Shown: positions 53,514 to 62,677 of the stretch, piece by piece | Layout: the number at the start of each line of letters is the position of its first letter | Numbering within the stretch: the stretch's first letter is position 1 | From: Brevundimonas terrae | Lineage (GTDB): Bacteria > Pseudomonadota > Alphaproteobacteria > Caulobacterales > Caulobacteraceae | Reading direction: 5' to 3' | Assembly (NCBI RefSeq): GCF_011761985.1 | Contig: NZ_JAASQT010000001.1 | Span: 868,001-932,000, forward strand | Length of the DNA: 64,000 bases | Translations under genes and position numbers: made by a program | The notes under the pieces: generated by a model | What the model was told of the DNA's origin: nothing | What the model saw: the letters and a program-made list of their open reading frames with translations, nothing else | Database searches by the model: none

Positions 53514-54341
53514 ATGACCCTGCAAACACCTTCAGAACCGTCCCCATCCGCCTTGCCGCAGCCGCGTCGCTATAACGGCATCAACTGGGTGGGGCTTCGC
53601 ACCCTGTACCTGCGCGAGGTGCGACGCTTCTGGAAGGTAGGGGCGCAGACGGTGGCGGCCCCTGTGGTCACCACCCTGTTGTACATGATGGTGTTTGTGG
53701 TGGCGCTTCAGGGCGCGCGCCCGCCGCTGCATGGCACCCCGTTTGCCGAGTTTGTGGCACCGGGCCTGATTATGATGGCGATCTTGCAGAACGCCTTTGC
53801 CAATGCCTCGTCCAGCCTGATCCAGGCCAAGATCATGGGTACGGCGACCGACTTCCTGACCCCGCCGCTCAGCCCGCTGGAACTGACCATCGGCTTTAGC
53901 CTCGGGGCCGCGACGCGCGGTGTGGTCGTCGGTCTGGTGACGGCGCTGTGTGTGCTGCCGTTTGCCAAGCTGGGCATTTCGAACATTCTGCTGATCGTCT
54001 GGTTCGGCCTGATCGCGTCGCTGCTGATGGGTATGGTCGGCGTGCTGGCGGGTCTGTGGTCGGAAAAGTTCGATCACCTGTCGGCGGTGCAGAACTTTGT
54101 CGTCATGCCGATGACCTTCCTGTCGGGCACCTTCTATCTGGTCGAAAGCCTGCCCGCGCCGTTTGACACCATCAGTCGTTTCAATCCGTTCTTCTATCTG
54201 ATCGACGGTTTCCGCGCCGGTTTCGTCGGGCAGGCCGAAAGCAATCTGGTGATTGGTCTGGTGATGAGCGCGGTGCTGACGCTGGTTCTGGGTGTCGTCT
54301 GCTGGCTGGTGTTCAAATCGGGCTGGCGTCTGAAGAGCTAA
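53514..54341 (+). CDS. ABC-2 type transport permease (orphan)
   Basis: A 275-residue permease with six hydrophobic segments and the ABC-2 family motif VMPMTFLSGTFYLVESLP followed by FNPFFYLIDGFRAGF, as in NodJ/YadH-type exporters. No ATPase gene is next to it, so its partner must lie elsewhere. The start ATG 53514 lies in a gap shared with gcrA. Function is probably export of a lipid, polysaccharide or drug; this cannot be narrowed. A strong terminator follows. Confidence 0.9.
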   Translation: MTLQTPSEPSPSALPQPRRYNGINWVGLRTLYLREVRRFWKVGAQTVAAPVVTTLLYMMVFVVALQGARPPLHGTPFAEFVAPGLIMMAILQNAFANASSSLIQAKIMGTATDFLTPPLSPLELTIGFSLGAATRGVVVGLVTALCVLPFAKLGISNILLIVWFGLIASLLMGMVGVLAGLWSEKFDHLSAVQNFVVMPMTFLSGTFYLVESLPAPFDTISRFNPFFYLIDGFRAGFVGQAESNLVIGLVMSAVLTLVLGVVCWLVFKSGWRLKS

Positions 54342-54359
54342 GGTCGAATTAAGCTTTCG

Positions 54360-54400
54360 TAAGAGGGGCCGCGTCGCACTGGTGACGCGGCCCCTCTTCG
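54360..54400 (+). terminator. Intrinsic terminator after the ABC permease
   Basis: AAGAGGGGCCGCGTC (54361-54375) pairs perfectly with GACGCGGCCCCTCTT (54384-54398), a 15-base-pair stem, followed by a short T-containing run. Confidence 0.85.
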
Positions 54401-54433
54401 TTTAGGCATGAGGAAAATTGGAGGGGGTTTTCC

Positions 54434-55366
54434 ATGTCTATGAAGTCGCTTTTTGCCTTGGCACCATTGGCTCTTGCTTTGATGGCGCAGCCATCGGCCG
54501 CCGAGGATGCCGCCAGCCCTGAGGCCAGCCGCATCCATGCCACCGCCGAACGTCTGGTGCAGGATAATAATCCGGCGCGCCTCGAGGTGCTCAAGGCGCA
54601 TCTGGATACGCTGGGCCTGCCATATCAGCTGCAAGCGTTCGAGGGTGGCAACCGCCAGACGGGCGCGATGGCGGGCACCAATCTGGTCATCACGCTGGGT
54701 TCGGGCGAGCGCGATATTATCCTGATGGCCCACTATGACGCGGCTGTTTTGCGCGACGGGGCCTTCTCGCACGGCGTGGTCGATAATGCGGGCGGCACGC
54801 TGGCCGTTATCGAGGCGGCCAAGAAGCTTCAGGGGCATGGCCATCACCTCAAACACCGCATCGTGGTGGTGCTGACCGATCAGGAAGAACTGGGTCTGAT
54901 CGGGGCGCGCAACTGGCTGGAACAGGCCGACAAGGCCCGTATTGCCGGCGTGGTCAATGTGGACGTGGCCGCCTATGGCCGCACGGTCATGTTCGGTCTG
55001 AATAATGGCGAGGCGTCACGCGGGATGGTGCGTACCTTGCGGACCTATTGCGCCGATACGGCCACCGATTGCGAGGCCTTCCCTGTCTATCCGCCCAGTG
55101 AGGACCGCGTGTTCTCGGCGGCCGGTATTCCGGTGCTGTCGCTGGGCATCCAGAACGCCATCGGTGCCCGCCAGATGTGGCTGGCCTTTAATGGCGGTCA
55201 GGATAACGGCCTGCGCGAAGGCTTCGTGCCGGACGTGTTCCAGAACATCCACACCCACGAGGACAAGATGGACAAACTGGTGTCCGGCGATGTGGCGCAG
55301 TTCGCCGATTTCCTGACCGGACTGGTCCAGACCATCGACGTGGAAAGCACAGGCAAAAACCCGTAA
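54434..55366 (+). CDS. Exported M28-family metallopeptidase
   Basis: A 310-residue aminopeptidase-like zinc enzyme with a signal peptide (MSMKSLFALAPLALALMAQP, ending SAA). Metal and catalytic residues are visible: His and Asp in LMAHYDAAV, Asp in GVVDNAGG, catalytic Glu pair in LTDQEELGL, Asp in VVNVDVA and the final His in NIHTHEDKMD. GGAGGGGG precedes the ATG. The substrate is probably peptides; glutaminyl cyclase-like members of the clan also exist. It is followed by argD with a hairpin between. Confidence 0.9.
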   Translation: MSMKSLFALAPLALALMAQPSAAEDAASPEASRIHATAERLVQDNNPARLEVLKAHLDTLGLPYQLQAFEGGNRQTGAMAGTNLVITLGSGERDIILMAHYDAAVLRDGAFSHGVVDNAGGTLAVIEAAKKLQGHGHHLKHRIVVVLTDQEELGLIGARNWLEQADKARIAGVVNVDVAAYGRTVMFGLNNGEASRGMVRTLRTYCADTATDCEAFPVYPPSEDRVFSAAGIPVLSLGIQNAIGARQMWLAFNGGQDNGLREGFVPDVFQNIHTHEDKMDKLVSGDVAQFADFLTGLVQTIDVESTGKNP

Positions 55367-55434
55367 CTCTGCGGGCCTCGCGGTGTTGACTAAAGGGCAA
55401 TGTGGCCCGACAAGTCTGTGATCATTTTGTTCAG

Positions 55435-55472
55435 CGGTCCCGTTGCCAGCCAACGGGACCGTCTCTCTTTTT
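55435..55472 (+). terminator. Terminator-like hairpin in the argD leader
   Basis: CGGTCCCGTTG (55435-55445) pairs with CAACGGGACCG (55451-55461), then TCTCTCTTTTT. It ends about ten bases before the argD start; the ribosome-binding site GGAG follows the T-run directly. It may end the M28 transcript or act as an attenuator for argD. Confidence 0.75.
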
Positions 55473-55482
55473 GGAGACTGCC

Positions 55483-56673
55483 GTGTCCGGTCATCTGATG
55501 GGTGTTTACAATCGTGCGCCGCTGGAAGTGGAGCGTGGTCAGGGCGTCCGACTGTGGTCCACTGACGGGACCGAATATCTGGACTGCGTGTCCGGTATCT
55601 CGACCAATGCGCTGGGCCACGCCCATCCGAAACTGGTCGAGGCCCTGAAGGCGCAAGCGGACAAGCTGTGGCACGTCTCCAACATCTACCGCATCCCCGG
55701 TCAGGACGAACTGGCCGACATGCTGTGCGACAAATCGTTCGCCGATGTGGTCTTCTTTGCCAATTCCGGTACCGAGGCGGTGGAATGCGCGATCAAGACC
55801 GCGCGCAAATACCACCACGCCAAGGGTAATGTTGAACGCATCGACATCTATGGCTTTGATGGCTCGTTCCACGGCCGCACCTATGGCGGCATCAATGCGG
55901 CGGCCAACCCGAACTATACCGAAGGCTTCGGCCCGCCCATGCAGGGCTTCTACCAGCTGAAGTGGGGCGACAAGGATGCCCTGACGGCGGCGTTTGAAAG
56001 CCCGACCACGGCGGCCATCATCCTCGAGCCGGTTCAGGGCGAGGGCGGCTGCCGCGCCACGCCGGACGAAGACCTGCGCTGGATGCGCGACATGGCCGAC
56101 AAGCACGGCGTGCTGATCATCTTTGACGAAGTGCAATGCGGCATGGGCCGCACAGGCAAGCTGTGGGCGCACGAATGGGCCGGTATGACGCCGGACATCA
56201 TGGCCATCGCCAAGGCTTTGGGCGGCGGCTTCCCGATCGGGGCCTGTCTGGCCACAGCCGAAGCGGCTTCGGGCATGACCGCAGGCGCGCACGGTTCGAC
56301 CTTTGGTGGCAACCCGCTGGCCATGGCTGTCGGTAAGGCGGCTTTCAGCGAAGTGTCGTCGGATGCGATCCTGAATAACGTCAACGAGGTTTCGGCCTAT
56401 CTGAGACAGCAGCTGAGCGGCCTGCAAGAACGCTTCCCCGACGTGGTCGTCGAGGTGCGCGGCAAGGGTCTGTTGCTGGGTCTGAAACTGGTGCCGAACA
56501 ACCGCGACTTCATGGGCTGGGCCCGTGACGAGGCCAAGCTTCTGATCGCCGGCGGCGGCGACAATCTGGTGCGTATTCTGGCCCCGCTGAACATCACCCT
56601 CGAAGAGGCCCGCGAGGCCGTCGAGAAACTGGAAAAGACCTGCGCGTTCGCTCGCACCAAGATGGCCGGTTAA
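55483..56673 (+). CDS. argD: Acetylornithine/succinyldiaminopimelate aminotransferase
   Basis: PLP enzyme making N-acetylornithine in arginine synthesis, probably also serving DAP synthesis. The start is GTG 55483 (MSGHLMGVYNRAPLEVERGQ), with GGAG seven bases before; ATG 55498 is an alternative. The 396 residues show LDCVSGISTNALGHAHPKLV, SGTEAVECAIKTAR, the LEPVQGEGG and FDEVQCGMGRTGKL strands, and the PLP lysine in IAKALGGGFPIGA. argF follows 33 bases later, giving an argDF unit. Confidence 0.95.
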   Translation: MSGHLMGVYNRAPLEVERGQGVRLWSTDGTEYLDCVSGISTNALGHAHPKLVEALKAQADKLWHVSNIYRIPGQDELADMLCDKSFADVVFFANSGTEAVECAIKTARKYHHAKGNVERIDIYGFDGSFHGRTYGGINAAANPNYTEGFGPPMQGFYQLKWGDKDALTAAFESPTTAAIILEPVQGEGGCRATPDEDLRWMRDMADKHGVLIIFDEVQCGMGRTGKLWAHEWAGMTPDIMAIAKALGGGFPIGACLATAEAASGMTAGAHGSTFGGNPLAMAVGKAAFSEVSSDAILNNVNEVSAYLRQQLSGLQERFPDVVVEVRGKGLLLGLKLVPNNRDFMGWARDEAKLLIAGGGDNLVRILAPLNITLEEAREAVEKLEKTCAFARTKMAG

Positions 56674-56706
56674 TCCGGCCTTCTACCTGTACTTACGGAG
56701 ACCAAT

Positions 56707-57621
56707 ATGGTCCGTCACTTCCTCGATATCTCTCGTCTTGAAGCCGCCGATCTGCGCGCCATTCTGGATGATGCCCACGCCCGCAAACAGGCCCGCAAGG
56801 GCTGGCCGCAAGGCCGTGCGGATGCCGATGCTCCGGCCAAGGATCGCGTTCTGGCGATGATCTTTGAAAAGAACTCGACCCGCACGCGCTTCAGTTTTGA
56901 TGCTGCTATCCGCCAATTGGGCGGTCAGGGTATTATCGCCAATGCGGCGGACATGCAGTTGGGCCGCGGTGAGCCGATCGAGGACACGGCCCGTGTACTG
57001 TCGCGCATGGTCGATGCGGTGATGATCCGCGCCAATGATCACGAGGATGTCGAGCGTTTCGCCCGCGTCTCGTCGGTGCCGGTGGTCAATGCCCTGACCG
57101 ACCGTTCGCACCCGTGCCAGATTCTGGCCGACCTGCTGACCATCGAAGAGCATCTCGGCCCGATCGCGGGCAAGACAGTGGCGTGGATCGGTGACGGCAA
57201 TAATGTCTGCCACAGCTTCATGCATGCGGCGGCCAAGTTCGGCTTCAAACTGCGTGTGGCGTGCCCTGCGGAATATCACCCCGACCTGCGCGATCTCGAA
57301 AAGGGCGGTACGTGGGTCTACCTGACCTCCGACCCGCAGGACGCGGTCACAGGTGCCGATGTGGTGGTCACCGATACATGGGTGTCGATGGGCGATCAGG
57401 ACTATGAGGCCCGCCTTGCGGCCTTCGAGCCCTATACGGTCGATCAGGCCCTGATGGATCAGGCCAATGACGGTGCGGTCTTCCTGCACTGCCTGCCTGC
57501 CCACCGTGGCGAGGAAGTGACCGACGACGTCATCGACGGCCCGCAATCGCTGGTCATCGACGAAGCCGAAAACCGCATCCATGCCCAAAAGGCAGTCTTA
57601 GCCTGGTGCTTTGCGGGTTAA
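56707..57621 (+). CDS. argF: Ornithine carbamoyltransferase
   Basis: Transfers the carbamoyl group to ornithine to give citrulline. The 304 residues contain the carbamoyl-phosphate loop [16 protein letters not shown], the [11 protein letters not shown] motif and the ornithine-binding [33 protein letters not shown] is the expected N-terminus; GGAG precedes the ATG. It is the second gene of the argD-argF unit and ends in a terminator. Confidence 0.96.
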   Translation: MVRHFLDISRLEAADLRAILDDAHARKQARKGWPQGRADADAPAKDRVLAMIFEKNSTRTRFSFDAAIRQLGGQGIIANAADMQLGRGEPIEDTARVLSRMVDAVMIRANDHEDVERFARVSSVPVVNALTDRSHPCQILADLLTIEEHLGPIAGKTVAWIGDGNNVCHSFMHAAAKFGFKLRVACPAEYHPDLRDLEKGGTWVYLTSDPQDAVTGADVVVTDTWVSMGDQDYEARLAAFEPYTVDQALMDQANDGAVFLHCLPAHRGEEVTDDVIDGPQSLVIDEAENRIHAQKAVLAWCFAG

Positions 57622-57646
57622 GCCAGGACGCAGCCAGACCAAAATC

Positions 57647-57679
57647 AGGGGCCGAAGGGGAAACTCTTCGGCCCTTTTT
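57647..57679 (+). terminator. Intrinsic terminator of argF
   Basis: GGGCCGAAG (57649-57657) pairs with CTTCGGCCC (57666-57674), followed by TTTTTC. It may also serve the convergent small membrane-protein gene. Confidence 0.88.
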
Positions 57680-57685
57680 CATGTC

Positions 57686-57901
57686 TCAATAGACGATGGT
57701 TTTCGGGTTGCCGGTGATGTGACTGACCACATGGATCAGCAGCAACATGGTCAGGGCCGCAAACAGCAGCATCAGGAACCGCCACGGCATCATACGCGGC
57801 TTGGCCCGCATGATGTCGGTGGGTTTTGCACCGCGCCAACCGCAGAGAATGGTCAGGCCCACAGACAGGGCGGTGAGGATCAGGGTGAGGGTCAGGCTCA
57901 T
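57686..57901 (-). CDS. Small two-helix membrane protein (unknown)
   Basis: A 71-residue protein with two hydrophobic helices (LTLTLILTALSVGLTILCGW and WRFLMLLFAALTMLLLIHVV) joined by a basic loop (RGAKPTDIMRAKPRMMP). No function is recognised. ATG 57901 begins directly at the first helix; an upstream extension is open but lacks protein-like character. It is divergent from the podJ-like gene with about 200 bases between. Confidence 0.6.
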   Translation of the reverse strand: MSLTLTLILTALSVGLTILCGWRGAKPTDIMRAKPRMMPWRFLMLLFAALTMLLLIHVVSHITGNPKTIVY

Positions 57902-57974
57902 GCTTTGCAGGTGGGGGAACAAAAAACTTTCGGCAAGCCCGAAGTTGTGGGGATGGCAAATCAGCAACCTTCTG

Positions 57975-58102
57975 TTAACCAAGGTCACGGCGGTCCAGCT
58001 TGGGTTGTGTCAGCTGAACCGCCTAGATGTTGTGGCTGCGTGAGTATCCGTCCACATAATGTGGGATTAATGCGGTGCCCGACGTGGCACGGGAGACGAA
58101 TC
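57975..58102 (+). promoter_or_regulatory. Candidate control region of the podJ-like gene
   Basis: GTTAACC (57974-57980) matches a CtrA half-site, CCACATAATGTGG (about 58055-58067) is an inverted repeat, and GAATC (58098-58102) is a CcrM site next to the GTG start. Cell-cycle control is known for Caulobacter podJ; here it is inferred. Confidence 0.35.
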
Positions 58103-58103
58103 A

Positions 58104-60830
58104 GTGAGCGCAACGGCGCCTTGGAGCGTTAAGGGAATCGATCCGAAGGCTCGCGAGATCGCAAAAGATCTGGCGCGCCGCTCGGGTATGACCCTTGGGG
58201 AATGGCTCAACTCCATGATTATGGACGAGCCCGAGGACGAGGGTTCGGCCCTGCCTCGCCGCGCCCTTGCGCCTGACAGCACCGATCGTCCGAGCCGCGA
58301 AGACTCTGTGCGGGGCGAGGCCCTGATCTCTGCCATGGGCGAGCGTCTTGAAGCGGCGGAGCGCCGCTCGACCTCGGCCATTCAGGGTATTGATCTGGCC
58401 GTGTCCAGCCTGATGCGCCGCATGGATGCCGAGCGCGAACTGGACAGCCAGCGCGAGCGCCGCTTGGAGGGCATGGCGCGCGAGCTTCGCGAGGGTCACG
58501 AACGTCTCAAGTCGCTGGAAGGCGGCGATCAGGGGCTGGATATTCGCAGCCGTCTGGATCAGGCGCAGAACGACACCCGCTCGGCCCTCGAGGGGTTGCA
58601 GGCTTCGTTTGCGGCTCTGGAACAGCGCCTCGGTGGACTTGAAGCCCGTCCGGCTCTGGGCGATGGTGCCCTGACGCAACTGGCCGACGGCCTGCGTCAA
58701 CAGATCGACGCCAACCGTCAGGATATGCTGGCCCGCTTGGGCGCATCCGGTGGCGTCGAGCAGGCGCTGGAGCGGTTGCAGGCCCAGACCAAGGCGTCCG
58801 AAATGCGCTCCGCCCACGCCGTCGAGGCGATGGGGCAGGAGGTCATGCGGATTGCGCGTAATATGAATACGCGCATGCAGGGCCTCGAAGACAACGGTCT
58901 GGCCAATGCCCAAGAGCTTGTCGACCAGCACCTTGATCAGCGTCTGTCCGAACTGGGTCGCGTTCTCGATGAAAAACTCGACCGCGAAATCGCCCGCCAT
59001 TCGCAATCGGTCGACAGCCGCCTGACCCGTCAGGAAGACCAGCACGCACTGGCGCTGGAACGACTGGGCGGCGAGATCACCCGTATTTCGGATCGCCTGT
59101 CGGAACGTATTTCCCAGACCGAGCGCCGTTCGACACAGGCTATCGAGGACATCAGCCGTCGTCTGGCTGAAAATACCGACAAGCTGGAGCGTCGTTCCGA
59201 GGACGTATCGGGCGAACTGGCCGAGCGCATGCGCCAGAGCGAAGAGCGCACCTTGCGTCTCGTCGAAGAGGCCAAGGCCGTCCGCGCCCGTCGGGAATCG
59301 GCGGCGCTGCACGCGGCCCCGCGCCTGTCGGCGGCGGCCGAGGCGGTTCAGTTTGACGATGTGCCGGAGTTCATCCCCGAAACCTCGGCGGTATCGCTGT
59401 TTGGATCGGCTCCCGACGCATGGGATTCGCAACCGGCCACCGGCGCGGACTGGCGCACGAACACGGCATCGCAAAATGCCCATCCGGCGGCGGCAACCCA
59501 AATCGATGCGCCATTAGCCGAGGCTCAGGCCAGTGCGGGTTGGGCCGATACGGTGGCCGCAGAAATGGCCGTCGAGCCTTTCCCGACACAGGACGAACTG
59601 CGTCCGTTCGGTAGTCTTGATGGCGATCTCGCCGACGACTTCCTGATGAACGAGGCGGAGCAGGCACGCGACATCGAGGAAGATGAAAACTTCCCCTCGA
59701 TCTTTGCCTCGTCCGAGCATGATGCACTGGCGGCCCGTACCGAGGCTTTGGCCGGTTCCGATCTCGACTTCGAGATCGTGCTGGATGAGGGCGTTGAGGC
59801 CGATCCTGCACCGGACGCACCGGATGCGGACGAACCGACCGGGGCCAACCCGTTCTTTGCCACATCGGAAGAAGCCGATGTAGCGCAGGATGATGACCTG
59901 TCCCTGACGCCCTTCATGTCCACGCGAGACGTGATCGACAATGCCCGTGCAGCGATTTCGGACGACGATTCCGAGACCCCGCGCAAAGGCTTTGGTCTCG
60001 GCAAGCTGCGTAAAAAAGGCGGCACCTCCGCGCTCCAGCAAAAGCTGGATCGCAAGGCATCACGCGATGGCTCCACCTTCGGGCAGGCGCTCAAGGTGTC
60101 GGCTCTGGCCATGCTGGTGGTCGGTGGCGGTGGCTATGGCACGCTGAAACTGGTCAAGGACCAGAATCTGGACCTGAATTTCGGTCAAGGCCCGAGCCCT
60201 GCACAGCCAACGACGCCGGTCGCCGCGCCGATGGCCGCACTGGCTCTGGATGCGACGCCTGTGGACGCTGTGCCGTCGCAGGACGTGGCGCAAACCGAAG
60301 GGGCGGCGATCTTTAACCGCGCCATCGCCATGATCGACAATGGCGATGCCTCGGGGCTGGAGCCGCTGAAACGCTCGGCGGAGCTGGGCTATGTACCGGC
60401 GCAAATGCGTCTGGCGGCCCTCTATACGGACGGTGGTGTCGGTATAGAGGCTGACCCGTTCGAGGCCCGCCAGTGGGTGCGTCGCGCCGCCGAGGCCGGT
60501 GAGCCACGCGCCATGCAGCACTATGCCACCCAGCTTTATGACGGTGTTGGCGGTGAACGTGACGAGGCCAAGGCGGTCGAGTGGATGCGCAAATCCGCCG
60601 AAGCCGGCAGCGTGGACAGCCAGTACAATGTCGCCCACCTGTACGAAAAGGGCGTGAAGGGCGTCGCGGCCAACAAGGTCGAGGCCTTCACCTGGTACAT
60701 GATTGCGGCCCGACGCGGCGACCAGCAGGCGCTGGAGGCGGTTCAACGCCTGACGCCGACGCTGGAAGCGGCACAACGCACCAAGGCCCGCGAGGCGGCG
60801 AATAATTTCAGCGTCCAGCCGCTGGCTTGA
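58104..60830 (+). CDS. podJ: PodJ-like polar organelle protein with Sel1 repeats
   Basis: A 908-residue scaffold-like protein. The N-terminus APWSVKGIDPKAREIAKDLA, then RRSGMTLGEWLNSMI, is the conserved PodJ-type motif. Residues about 75-400 are long coiled coil, 420-650 an acidic linker, 661-683 a single membrane helix (ALKVSALAMLVVGGGGYGTL), and 731-905 a periplasmic part with Sel1 repeats (AEAGEPRAMQHYATQLYDGV and others). In Caulobacter, PodJ recruits polar factors and ends with a peptidoglycan-binding domain; here the protein stops after the Sel1 repeats. Start GTG 58104 with GGGAG upstream. Confidence 0.85.
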   Translation: MSATAPWSVKGIDPKAREIAKDLARRSGMTLGEWLNSMIMDEPEDEGSALPRRALAPDSTDRPSREDSVRGEALISAMGERLEAAERRSTSAIQGIDLAVSSLMRRMDAERELDSQRERRLEGMARELREGHERLKSLEGGDQGLDIRSRLDQAQNDTRSALEGLQASFAALEQRLGGLEARPALGDGALTQLADGLRQQIDANRQDMLARLGASGGVEQALERLQAQTKASEMRSAHAVEAMGQEVMRIARNMNTRMQGLEDNGLANAQELVDQHLDQRLSELGRVLDEKLDREIARHSQSVDSRLTRQEDQHALALERLGGEITRISDRLSERISQTERRSTQAIEDISRRLAENTDKLERRSEDVSGELAERMRQSEERTLRLVEEAKAVRARRESAALHAAPRLSAAAEAVQFDDVPEFIPETSAVSLFGSAPDAWDSQPATGADWRTNTASQNAHPAAATQIDAPLAEAQASAGWADTVAAEMAVEPFPTQDELRPFGSLDGDLADDFLMNEAEQARDIEEDENFPSIFASSEHDALAARTEALAGSDLDFEIVLDEGVEADPAPDAPDADEPTGANPFFATSEEADVAQDDDLSLTPFMSTRDVIDNARAAISDDDSETPRKGFGLGKLRKKGGTSALQQKLDRKASRDGSTFGQALKVSALAMLVVGGGGYGTLKLVKDQNLDLNFGQGPSPAQPTTPVAAPMAALALDATPVDAVPSQDVAQTEGAAIFNRAIAMIDNGDASGLEPLKRSAELGYVPAQMRLAALYTDGGVGIEADPFEARQWVRRAAEAGEPRAMQHYATQLYDGVGGERDEAKAVEWMRKSAEAGSVDSQYNVAHLYEKGVKGVAANKVEAFTWYMIAARRGDQQALEAVQRLTPTLEAAQRTKAREAANNFSVQPLA

Positions 60831-60944
60831 TTACACCTTGTTAGGGCTAGGGGTGGTCTGATCGGTCACCCTTGGCTAAAGCCTGTCAGGTGATCGCCTG
60901 CGGGCGAAGCCAAGCTGTACCTTGTCCAACCGAAGGCGCGTTCC

Positions 60945-61868
60945 GTGGATATCTATCTGCCTATCGCCGAAGTCTCGGTGAACTGGCCGCTCCTGATGCT
61001 GTTGGGGGCGACGGTGGGCTTTGTCTCGGGCCTTTTCGGTATCGGCGGCGGCTTCCTGATGGCCCCCATTCTGGTGTTCATGGGTATTCCGCCCACGGTG
61101 GCTGTGGCCAGTCAGGCCAGCCATGTTGTGGCCTCCTCGACATCGGGCGTGATCCGCTATTCGGTGATGAAGGGCGTCGATTACAAGATCGGCGGCATCA
61201 TGGCGGCAGGCGGGGTCTTCGGGGCGCTCGTCGGGGTCGAGCTGTTCCGCTATCTGCGCCTGTTGGGACAGGCCGATCTGGTGGTGGCCGTCTCGTATCT
61301 TATTTTCCTTGGCTCTATCGGCTCGATGATGGTGTTCGAGAGCCTGACCAAGATTTTGCAAAGGGTGCGTGGCGAAACCCCGCCACGCAAAGAGCGCCGC
61401 CGTCCCATGTGGCTGTATGGCCTGCCCTTCCGTATGCGCTTCCCGCGTTCGGGTCTTTATATCAGTGCCATTCCGCCCATCGGGCTGGGGATTTTTGCCG
61501 GTATCCTGTCGGCCATTATGGGCGTCGGCGGCGGCTTTATTCTCGTTCCGGCCATGCTCTATGTGCTGCGCATGAAGGCCAATGTCGTGGTGGGCACCAG
61601 CCTGTTCCAGATCATCGTCACCACGGCGGTCACCACCATCCTTCAGGCAGGCCGTAACCAGACGGTCGATATTGTTCTGTCGATGATCCTGCTGCTGGGC
61701 GGCGTGATCGGGGCCCAGTATGGCGCGCGTCTGTCGGGCCGTTTCCGTGCCGAAGAAATGCGTGCGGCCTTGGGCTTTATCGTGCTGCTGGTGGGTATCC
61801 AGATGGGGCTGGAACTGTTTGTGCGCCCCAGTGAACTGTTCCTGATGGCACCGGGTGTGGGCAACTGA
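60945..61868 (+). CDS. TauE/SafE family sulfite/anion exporter
   Basis: A 307-residue membrane protein with about eight to nine helices in two homologous halves: GATVGFVSGLFGIGGGFLMA and GIFAGILSAIMGVGGGFILV, each with the family's GxGGGF motif. The family moves sulfite or organosulfonates across the inner membrane. The start is GTG 60945. It overlaps the next gene by one base (TGATG at 61866-61870). The long form with partner protein is typical of alphaproteobacteria. A leader hairpin (CTTGGCT/AGCCAAG, 60871-60914) lies upstream. Confidence 0.92.
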   Translation: MDIYLPIAEVSVNWPLLMLLGATVGFVSGLFGIGGGFLMAPILVFMGIPPTVAVASQASHVVASSTSGVIRYSVMKGVDYKIGGIMAAGGVFGALVGVELFRYLRLLGQADLVVAVSYLIFLGSIGSMMVFESLTKILQRVRGETPPRKERRRPMWLYGLPFRMRFPRSGLYISAIPPIGLGIFAGILSAIMGVGGGFILVPAMLYVLRMKANVVVGTSLFQIIVTTAVTTILQAGRNQTVDIVLSMILLLGGVIGAQYGARLSGRFRAEEMRAALGFIVLLVGIQMGLELFVRPSELFLMAPGVGN

Positions 61869-62677
61869 TGTTTCAGGACCTTCCACCCCCGCCACCTGCC
61901 TATGAGGCACCGGCCCCCGAGCAGACGGTTGCGACGGCCAGCGAAGTGCGCGTGGCCGCTGCCCTGACCGATGCCCAGATCAAGGTGGATACAGGCTTCA
62001 GCGGGGCCTCCATCGTGCTGTATGGCGCGGTGTTCAATCCGACCGATGTGCCTGCCGATGTGGTGCTGGTGGTGCGCGGACCCGATGCGACTGTGCGTCT
62101 GGTCAAGAAGACCCGCCACAACGGGGTCTGGCTGAACAGCCGCCCTGTGGTGTTCGAGGGTGCGCCCGGTTTTTATATGACGGCCTCGACGCGTCCCCTG
62201 CCGGACGTGGCCGATTTTGGCCAGATGCGCCGTCTGGGGGTCGGGGTCGATCACCTGCGGATCAATGCGCCAGAAGAGGCGACCACGGTGACCCGTTATG
62301 GCGTGCGCGATGTGGTCATCAGCCGTCTGGGCGAAGACTATCTGGACTGGCGCCGCGCAGTGATCCGCCTCAAGGAAACGGCGGGCCTGTACAAGAACAA
62401 TCCTGACGGGGTCAGCTTTGTCGATCGCGGCCTATTCCGCGCCGAGGTGGACCTGCCCGCCACAGCCCCGACGGGGACCTATTTTGCCGAGGTCTGGCTG
62501 TTTCAGGAGGGCGCGCCGGTTTCGGTCTCCAACCTGACCCTGACCGTCGAGAAGGTGGGGCTGGAGCGTAGCATCTATCAGTTCGCGCACCGCAATCCGT
62601 GGATGTACGGGATTTTGTGCGTCTTTCTGGCCGCCGGTATCGGCTATGCCGCTTCGCGGATATTCCGCGATCGCTGA
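61868..62677 (+). CDS. TIGR02186 family transmembrane protein
   Basis: A 269-residue alphaproteobacterial membrane protein (TIGR02186/Alph_Pro_TM family) always found beside TauE/SafE exporters. It has a proline-rich N-terminus (QDLPPPPPAYEAPAPEQ), a periplasmic beta-rich domain (about 25-235) and one C-terminal helix (PWMYGILCVFLAAGIGYAAS). A cleavable signal is not obvious at this start. It probably forms a complex with the exporter or carries its substrate; function is not established. The stop codon sits in the loop of the terminator. Confidence 0.88.
   Translation: MFQDLPPPPPAYEAPAPEQTVATASEVRVAAALTDAQIKVDTGFSGASIVLYGAVFNPTDVPADVVLVVRGPDATVRLVKKTRHNGVWLNSRPVVFEGAPGFYMTASTRPLPDVADFGQMRRLGVGVDHLRINAPEEATTVTRYGVRDVVISRLGEDYLDWRRAVIRLKETAGLYKNNPDGVSFVDRGLFRAEVDLPATAPTGTYFAEVWLFQEGAPVSVSNLTLTVEKVGLERSIYQFAHRNPWMYGILCVFLAAGIGYAASRIFRDR

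Noticed and set aside
58101..59501. 466-codon minus-strand frame over the podJ-like coiled coil
   Set aside because: Caused by the repetitive heptad codon pattern of the real gene on the plus strand.
60841..60944. Riboswitch upstream of the TauE/SafE gene
   Set aside because: A CTTGGCT/AGCCAAG stem with inner pairing exists, but the core does not match any riboswitch class I know, so it is only mentioned as a leader hairpin.
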